A DNA stretch of 19,080 nucleotides from an uncultured Anaerovibrio sp. (GTDB taxonomy: Bacteria > Bacillota > Negativicutes > Selenomonadales > Selenomonadaceae), in assembly GCA_934196075.1 (NCBI GenBank), contig CAKPVW010000038.1, positions 1-19,080 on the forward strand. Reading direction: 5' to 3'. This document shows, piece by piece, positions 14,655 to 19,080 of the stretch. The notes beneath the pieces are model-generated. The model searched no databases, had not been told where the DNA came from, and saw only the letters and a list, made by a program, of their open reading frames with translations. Position numbers and translations under genes: made by a program. Within the stretch, counting starts at the first letter, position 1. The number at the start of each line of letters is the position of its first letter.

Positions 14655-15395
14655 TTATTTGGTTAATCTAAGATATGCCCAACGAGCCATTAGGAAAAAT
14701 AGCAGCGCATATACAACTAATACCGCTACCGATGCCAAGGCCACTGGTTGGGACAAAGCAATCCCCCGCAGCAAGTAACTGGTATGAGTCAAGGGCAGTA
14801 TTTGAATAGCATATCGTACCAAATCCGGCAGGGTGTGAACAGAGAAGAATGTGCCACATAAAAATGACATTGGCAACAATATATAGGTATTAACCTGTCC
14901 CATTTCTTCATAGGTACTAATGGTCATAGCCGCAAAGAAACCAATCTCCGAAAAAATAATGCAGTTCAGTACCAAAACCAGTAAAAACAGCACTGAGAGA
15001 TGCAATTGCGCTCCAAATAATTCTGCCAAAATCAAAATAATAGCCGAAGAAATCAATCCTCTCAATACTGCAGCCAACACCTTGCCAATGACAAAGGCCT
15101 CAGGAATAACCGGCGCAATAATATACTCCTCCAGACTTTTGTGATAAATACGTTCCGAATGTACAGGAGTAACGCTATTAAAGCTGATATTCATGGAATT
15201 CAAGGCCAGAATACCCGGTACCAAAAAATCTAAATAAGATCCCCCAGTGACCTGAATGCTGCGGCCCAATCCCCAGCCAAAGGCTACCATATACAATAAA
15301 GGGGCTACCATACGGCTAAAAATAAATTTCTTCAACCTGCGGCGCAACACAATCCAATCCCGCCAAAATACAGTCCATATATCCTGCCAAAGCAT
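14655..15395 (-). CDS. ABC-2 type exporter permease
   Basis: A 246-residue membrane protein with about six hydrophobic segments and the ABC-2 membrane fold (NodJ/DrrB-like): FWRDWIVLRRRLKKFIFSRM at the N-terminus, LDFLVPGILALNSMNISFN and a C-terminal LPLTHTSYLLRGIALSQP. It partners with the ATPase encoded directly upstream. ATG 15395 shares its first base with the ATPase stop (TGATG) and has GGAGGGG five bases before; a GTG one codon earlier is also possible. The substrate (drug, polysaccharide, peptide) is unknown. Confidence 0.88.
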   Translation of the reverse strand: MLWQDIWTVFWRDWIVLRRRLKKFIFSRMVAPLLYMVAFGWGLGRSIQVTGGSYLDFLVPGILALNSMNISFNSVTPVHSERIYHKSLEEYIIAPVIPEAFVIGKVLAAVLRGLISSAIILILAELFGAQLHLSVLFLLVLVLNCIIFSEIGFFAAMTISTYEEMGQVNTYILLPMSFLCGTFFSVHTLPDLVRYAIQILPLTHTSYLLRGIALSQPVALASVAVLVVYALLFFLMARWAYLRLTK

Positions 15396-16258
15396 CACAA
15401 CCCCTCCCTTCGACCTGTCAGCTCTATAAATACATCCTCTAGATTAGAGCGCCGAATGTGTGCGGACTCCAGCGTAGCAGCAAAATCAGCAGCCTCCTTT
15501 TTGCCATCAAAGAATTTAAACTGTCGCCCATCCTCCATTTGCCACTCTACTGTATAACGTCCCATATGCTGGCAAAAGGACGCAGGGGTATCTATATCAA
15601 CCAATTTGCCCTTATTGATAATAGCAACCCTATTGCAAAGGTTTTCAGCTTCCTCAATGTAATGAGTAGTCAACAGCACTGTTACACCCTGAGCAGCCAT
15701 TTCCCTTATCAAATCCCAGATGCGATGACGAACCTGAGGATCTAGAGCCACCGTTGGTTCATCCATAAATAAAATCCTAGGCTTATGAATCAAGGCCCTA
15801 GCTATAAGCAATCTGCGCTTCATACCGCCAGATAACTGCCGTGGAGACATATTGACTGTATCTTCCAATTCGATATATCTAAGCAGCTCTTGAATTCTCG
15901 TCTGGCGCTGTTTACGCTCCATATGATGTAAGCGGCCATGAAGCTCCATATTCTGTCCCACAGTCAAATCCATATCAAAATTAATATGCTGTGGAACCAC
16001 GCCAATCATAGCCTTTATGTCTTGCTCATTTTCCTCTACAGGAAGGTCATTATACCAAATCCCTCCCGCAGTTTTGCGAGTCTGCATGGTCAACATCCTA
16101 ATAGTTGTGGTTTTACCTGCCCCATTAGGCCCTAACAGCCCAAAAATTTCACCCTGAGCTATTGCAAAGGACAGATTATCTACCGCCTTTTTGGCTACTG
16201 TTTTGCCATCCCGCCCCTTGCGGATAAATTCCTTGGTCAATCCTTCAACCCTGATCAA
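15395..16258 (-). CDS. ABC exporter ATPase (NodI/DrrA-like)
   Basis: A 287-residue ATPase with Walker A GPNGAGKTT (about residues 44-52), Q-loop GVVPQHINFD, signature LSGGMKRR, Walker B ILFMDEPTVALD and switch TTHYIEEAE. The C-terminal segment of about 70 residues, ending SNLEDVFIELTGR, is typical of drug/lipid-linked ABC-2 exporters such as DrrA or NodI. I prefer the TTG at 16258 because AGGTGA lies five bases before it and the protein then begins IRVEGLTKEF; a GTG at 16267 is the alternative. It follows the 92-residue gene by about 33 bases and overlaps the permease. Confidence 0.9.
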   Translation of the reverse strand: MIRVEGLTKEFIRKGRDGKTVAKKAVDNLSFAIAQGEIFGLLGPNGAGKTTTIRMLTMQTRKTAGGIWYNDLPVEENEQDIKAMIGVVPQHINFDMDLTVGQNMELHGRLHHMERKQRQTRIQELLRYIELEDTVNMSPRQLSGGMKRRLLIARALIHKPRILFMDEPTVALDPQVRHRIWDLIREMAAQGVTVLLTTHYIEEAENLCNRVAIINKGKLVDIDTPASFCQHMGRYTVEWQMEDGRQFKFFDGKKEAADFAATLESAHIRRSNLEDVFIELTGRREGL

Positions 16259-16291
16259 AAATATCACCTGCCTATTTTTTCTTTTCTAATT

Positions 16292-16570
16292 CTAACGAAG
16301 CTTACGAACATAAATATCCGTAGCTGCATCTAGCATTTCCTTCCAGCTGGCAAATTTTGTATTACGAACCACATGGACATCCATATTTTTCTCTGGCAAG
16401 TCCTCAAAATCCTGCTGAGTTTCAATATGAAAACCTCCACCCAGTAGAAATTTTTCAAAACTACGATATTTCGTATATTTTCGCATAAAAGACACTGTGA
16501 ACAAATCCTTAAAATCCACCTGTACAGGCATACTCCCCTCCAGCTGATAATATCCAATTAATTTTAGCAT
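16292..16570 (-). CDS. Small protein of unknown function
   Basis: A 92-residue soluble protein that I do not recognise. It begins MLKLIGYYQLEGSMPVQVDF, has an aromatic/basic middle (MRKYTKYRSFEKFLLGGGFHI) and a helical end (SWKEMLDAATDIYVRKLR); no membrane segment, signal peptide or cysteines. The second ATG (16570) is chosen because GGAGG lies six bases upstream, overlapping an in-frame ATG at 16582. It heads the run with the ABC exporter and the metal importer and has its own promoter with two TATAAT boxes upstream, so it is probably expressed with them. Good codon structure and ribosome site support a real gene. Confidence 0.75.
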   Translation of the reverse strand: MLKLIGYYQLEGSMPVQVDFKDLFTVSFMRKYTKYRSFEKFLLGGGFHIETQQDFEDLPEKNMDVHVVRNTKFASWKEMLDAATDIYVRKLR

Positions 16571-16618
16571 GTTTTCCTCCATATGACTTCATTACACCGC
16601 TCTAATTATAACCCCTAT

Positions 16619-16647
16619 ATTATAACACCTACATTGCACAATGAAAA
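16619..16647 (-). promoter_or_regulatory. Promoter for the exporter/metal-importer run
   Basis: TTTTCA (16647-16642, four of six) is spaced 17 bases from a perfect TATAAT (16624-16619). A second TATAAT lies at 16610-16605 without a good -35. No Zur-like palindrome was recognised by eye. Confidence 0.6.
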
Positions 16648-16687
16648 TGTCTCTGTATTTTCTTTCAATATAATTCTTAATAACCAG

Positions 16688-16714
16688 AAAAAAAGAAGCC
16701 CCTGCTGGAGCTTC
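16688..16714 (-). terminator. Intrinsic terminator after the DAACS symporter
   Basis: On the minus strand GAAGCTCC (16714-16707) pairs with GGGGCTTC (16702-16695, one G-U) around a four-base loop, followed by seven T residues (16694-16688). It is 11 bases after the symporter stop. Confidence 0.93.
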
Positions 16715-16725
16715 TCAAAATCGAT

Positions 16726-17997
16726 TTAGATTTTTCCCTGCAAATCATGATCTGTCATAGCACATACACAGGAATCAGACCAAACATTTTCTGCTGTCTC
16801 AATCATATCAATAACTGTAAAGATAGGTAAAATGATACCCATTATTCCCAGAGGCACTCCCAAGGAGGACATGAGAGACAGGGTAAGAAAATAACATCCC
16901 ATTGGCACGCCTGCATTGCCTACTGCCGCCAGCACAGCTACAAAAAGCCAGGTAATCATAGTGCCCATGGTCAACTCAATACCTGCATTCTGCATAACAA
17001 ACAATGATGTAGTCAAAATAAAGGCTGCACATCCATTCATATTTATAGTGGTACAAATTGGCAACACAAACCGAGAAACCTTGGTATTTACCTTTAGATT
17101 ATTTTCAGCAGAAGCCAAAGTTACCGGCAGAGTACCTGCCGAGCTCTTGGTAAAGAGCGCTACCGCTATGGCTGGTGACATCTGACGAAAAACATGTACA
17201 GGATTCAATCCCCTAGCCAGCAGGAACAGTGGCAGAACAATAAAGAATTGAATAGTGTTGCCACCCAATACCACAGCTACATATTTGCCCAAAGAGCCAA
17301 CGATTACTCCAGCCTCTATCTGAGCAGAAAGCTGCGCCGCAAAAGCCAAAATACCAATAGGCAATACATAAAGAATACCGCGAATCATGGTAAAAAGTAA
17401 TTCCTGCAACCCTTTAATGCCCTTCAGCAGTACATCTCTATTTTCAGACTTAGGCATAAAAGCCAAGGCCAAGCCAGCAAAAGCCGCAATCAGCAATACG
17501 GAAAGCACATTTCCGGCTAAAAATGGCTGCAACACATTATTAGGTATAACAGAAAGAAAATGCTCATAATAAGTCAGCTTTTCCAGCTTCTGCGGCACAT
17601 CTCCGGCAGCAGCCCCTACAATATCTGCTGGCAGGTTGCCTGGAGCAATAATATTATACAAAATCAGTCCTACCAAAGCCGCAGAGAAGGTAGTCAACAA
17701 AGTATAAGTAACAGCATGAATAAATATCTTGCCTGTTTCCTTTTTGCCTCCCAACTCCGCTAAAGTGGTGATAACAGCTAAAGCAATTGTTGGCACTGCG
17801 ATAAACTGAAACAACCGAGTAAATACAGTTGCGATAAAATCAAAGAATCCGTTTAGAGAGGGAATCTGCATCCAACCTAAAATTCCGCCTATGATTAAAG
17901 CGCCAAACCAAAGTATAAGCTGTTTCCTCTGAGCCTGAGGACTGCTCTTGGCCATCGCTTCCTTGGCAGTTTCCTCTACAGACCTATTATTTGACAT
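16726..17997 (-). CDS. Dicarboxylate/amino acid:cation symporter (DAACS family)
   Basis: A 423-residue membrane transporter of the glutamate-transporter fold (GltPh, GltT, DctA, SstT group). Hairpin 1 carries KSSAGTLPVT (284-293), transmembrane 7 TINMNGCAAF (317-326), hairpin 2 GNAGVPMG, and transmembrane 8 DMIETAENVWSD (397-408). Aligned to GltPh, D397, T401, N404 and D408 match D394, T398, N401 and D405, but the arginine that binds the acidic side chain (R397) is glutamate (E400), and the NMDGT aspartate is asparagine (N321). It is therefore probably not a glutamate, aspartate or dicarboxylate carrier; a neutral or basic amino acid is more likely (inference). ATG 17997 has AAGGAAGG upstream. 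It is monocistronic with its own promoter and terminator. Confidence 0.92.
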   Translation of the reverse strand: MSNNRSVEETAKEAMAKSSPQAQRKQLILWFGALIIGGILGWMQIPSLNGFFDFIATVFTRLFQFIAVPTIALAVITTLAELGGKKETGKIFIHAVTYTLLTTFSAALVGLILYNIIAPGNLPADIVGAAAGDVPQKLEKLTYYEHFLSVIPNNVLQPFLAGNVLSVLLIAAFAGLALAFMPKSENRDVLLKGIKGLQELLFTMIRGILYVLPIGILAFAAQLSAQIEAGVIVGSLGKYVAVVLGGNTIQFFIVLPLFLLARGLNPVHVFRQMSPAIAVALFTKSSAGTLPVTLASAENNLKVNTKVSRFVLPICTTINMNGCAAFILTTSLFVMQNAGIELTMGTMITWLFVAVLAAVGNAGVPMGCYFLTLSLMSSLGVPLGIMGIILPIFTVIDMIETAENVWSDSCVCAMTDHDLQGKI

Positions 17998-18054
17998 AAA
18001 TATAACCTTCCTTCAGTAAAAACATAAACACATATATAAAAACTATGTTATTGT

Positions 18055-18083
18055 ACTTTACCACATTATATCGTATATGTCAA
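18055..18083 (-). promoter_or_regulatory. Promoter for the DAACS symporter
   Basis: A perfect TTGACA (18083-18078) is spaced 17 bases from TAAAGT (18060-18055, four of six). An ATTGTACAAT palindrome (18099-18108) within TGTATA/TATACA half-sites (18087-18092, 18111-18116) lies just upstream of the -35 and could be an activator site. Confidence 0.55.
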
Positions 18084-18141
18084 ATATGTATACAAAATAT
18101 TGTACAATTATATACAGCTATCCGCAGCGGTATTTACAGCT

Positions 18142-18769
18142 TTTCTAGGCCGCCTATGCGGCGGTTAACAAAGAAGGATAGCTCAGGACAGGGCTATTGC
18201 ATTTCTAAGCCGCCTATACGGCGGTTAACGGATATGCGGGCTATACATGACAGCCTCCGCTTTTCTAAGCCGTCTATACGGCGGTTAACTCTTTGGTGTA
18301 ACATTGTTGCTAAGTCCCTTGTTTCTAAGCCGCCTATACGGCGGTTAACGTCATTTACAATCATGCACTTTTTGAATGTTTTTTCTAAGCCGCCTATACG
18401 GCGGTTAACGTGAGCAATAAGCCTATATACATCACCCTCTGTTTCTAAGCCGCCTATACGGCGGTTAACTAATGGTTGGCATTGGCATTGCCACGAATTG
18501 TTTTCTAAGCCGCCTATACGGCGATTAACACAAAGCTTGATGGCGTAGCTGAGGGCGCCCATTTCTAAGCCGCCTATACGGCGATTAACGGTAAGGGTGT
18601 ATTTAAGACCGTAAGCGGTAATTTCTAAGCCGCCTATACGGCGATTAACAAAACTGGGTTTTGATATTTCCGATAACATAATTTCTAAGCCGCCTATACG
18701 GCGATTAACGCATTAAAAAAGCACTCTCTTTAGAGTGCTTTTTTCTAAGCCGCCTATACGGCGATTAAC
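18142..18769 (-). CRISPR. Type I-F CRISPR array: 11 repeats of 28 bases, 10 spacers of 32 bases
   Basis: Repeats start at 18142 and then every 60 bases (18202, 18262 and so on to 18742). In minus-strand sense each begins GTTAA, has a CGCC-GTATA-GGCG hairpin and ends CTTAGAAA, the layout of type I-F repeats cut by Cas6f (Csy4); the 28/32 geometry is also typical. The repeat at 18142 is the most degenerate (two changes), marking the trailer on the left, so the leader is on the right at 18770 and beyond. The repeat at 18262 has one stem change. The six left repeats have C at position 6, the five right ones T. No spacer matches other sequence in this window by eye. No cas genes are present; they may lie beyond the right edge or elsewhere. 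Confidence 0.97.
18715..18744 (-). terminator. Intrinsic-terminator-like hairpin inside the leader-proximal spacer
   Basis: Within the first spacer (18710-18741) and three bases of the adjoining repeat, AAAAAAGCACTCT and AGAGTGCTTTTTT form a perfect 13-base-pair inverted repeat around a four-base loop. The core is GCACTCT/AGAGTGC with T6 on either strand, so it reads as a terminator in both directions. In the transcription direction of the array it would act after the first repeat. Confidence 0.7.
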
Positions 18770-19080
18770 TGCAATATATTCTCCGGGAAGCCTTATACCT
18801 TGCCATCTTACACCTATAATATTATCATTTACCTTTTTTCTTGGCAATCACCAAATTCCTTATTACAACCGCCTTCATAACCTTTAGATAAAAAATAGGT
18901 TAAAATTCTATAAACATTTGTTTTGTATATAATTTTATATCCTCCCAAGAGTATTGCCCCACGAAAACCTAACATTAACAATCTCATTTGTTATCCAGCT
19001 TATATATCGAAGCCCTTAATATTCGACCCGTCATCTCTAAAAACATTAACAAAATGGTTCATTGCGGAGATCCTTCTTAC
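18770..19080 (-). promoter_or_regulatory. CRISPR leader region with promoter candidate
   Basis: AT-rich sequence on the leader side of the array. A promoter candidate is TTGCCA (18847-18842), 17 bases, TAATAT (18824-18819); TATTAT and GATAAT overlap the same place. Transcription would start near 18812, about 43 bases before the first repeat. An 11-base direct repeat AACATTAACAA occurs at 18971-18981 and 19042-19052. No cas gene is recognisable; a short minus-strand frame runs off the right edge (19080-19000) and a 52-codon frame is listed separately. Confidence 0.5.
18829..18987 (-). CDS. Possible small ORF next to the CRISPR leader
   Basis: A 52-codon frame starting with ATG at 18987: the first 14 residues (MRLLMLGFRGAILL) are hydrophobic and basic, and the end has two cysteines (GGCNKEFGDCQEKR). 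The ribosome site is weak (GGATAACAA before ATG) and the frame ends inside the putative CRISPR promoter. I recognise no family. In AT-rich noncoding DNA a frame this long can arise by chance, so it is listed only as a candidate. Confidence 0.2.
   Translation of the reverse strand: MRLLMLGFRGAILLGGYKIIYKTNVYRILTYFLSKGYEGGCNKEFGDCQEKR

Noticed and set aside
18045..18679. Open frames on both strands reading through the CRISPR repeats, with repeated peptides such as VNRRIGGLE
   Set aside because: The 60-base period is a multiple of three, so repeats keep the frame open by design; the sequence is a CRISPR array, not a repeat protein.
18770..19080. A CreTA-like toxin-antitoxin pair with a degenerate CRISPR repeat in the leader flank
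   Set aside because: No repeat-like hairpin followed by an AGAAA handle was found outside the array; GTTAAT occurs alone without the stem.
19000..19080. C-terminal end of a cas6f gene at the right edge
   Set aside because: The last 26 residues of the frame do not show the conserved aromatic end expected of Cas6f, and an AAGGA-like site before an internal ATG makes even the frame uncertain.

Overview
The window looks like a chromosomal segment of an anaerobic Bacillota, possibly a Negativicutes (for example Acidaminococcaceae-like). The evidence is a set of strong AGGAGG-type ribosome binding sites, TTG and GTG starts, a ThrR/PheB-type (UPF0735) ACT regulator heading hom-thrB, and ferredoxin-dependent 2-keto acid metabolism (iorAB with a PaaK-like ligase). 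An Escherichia coli-type Cca and a type I-F CRISPR array are both more typical of Proteobacteria. The taxonomic assignment is inference; no marker gene is present. All protein genes that can be supported, the three tRNAs and the CRISPR array read on the minus strand.

Layout by coordinate: 1-284 is noncoding and rich in inverted repeats. It is followed by tRNA-Leu(CAA) and a four-gene unit transcribed right to left: acyltransferase, iorA, iorB, paaK (5304 to 466). Next come tRNA-Pro(TGG), a PduO-type cobalamin adenosyltransferase, ndk, a gamma-carbonic anhydrase-like protein and cca. The threonine-branch unit thrR-hom-thrB (11574 to 8807) has a near-consensus promoter and a clear terminator. 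A secreted SIMPL-domain protein and tRNA-Arg(CCG) follow. A five-gene run (16570 to 12906) encodes an unknown 92-residue protein, an ABC-2 type exporter (ATPase and permease) and a zinc/manganese-type ABC importer (znuC, znuB), several with one-base stop/start overlaps. A DAACS-family sodium symporter with unusual substrate-site residues lies at 17997-16726. The right end is an 11-repeat, 10-spacer type I-F CRISPR array with leader; no cas genes are inside the window.

Functional themes are: oxidation of aryl-pyruvates to aryl-acetyl-CoA with interconversion by a CoA ligase; homoserine/threonine synthesis under an ACT-domain regulator; tRNA maturation (Cca); divalent metal uptake linked genetically to an exporter; and CRISPR defence.

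The most interesting signals are in the array. The leader-proximal (most recently acquired) spacer is a near-ideal bidirectional intrinsic terminator, which could cut off transcription of all older spacers. The five leader-side repeats also carry a C-to-T change at repeat position 6, the base that closes the Cas6f (Csy4) hairpin at the cleavage site; the six trailer-side repeats keep C. Elsewhere a short core (GGACACCTCGTCAT-like) recurs in four intergenic regions inside inverted-repeat structures, an unexplained dispersed element.
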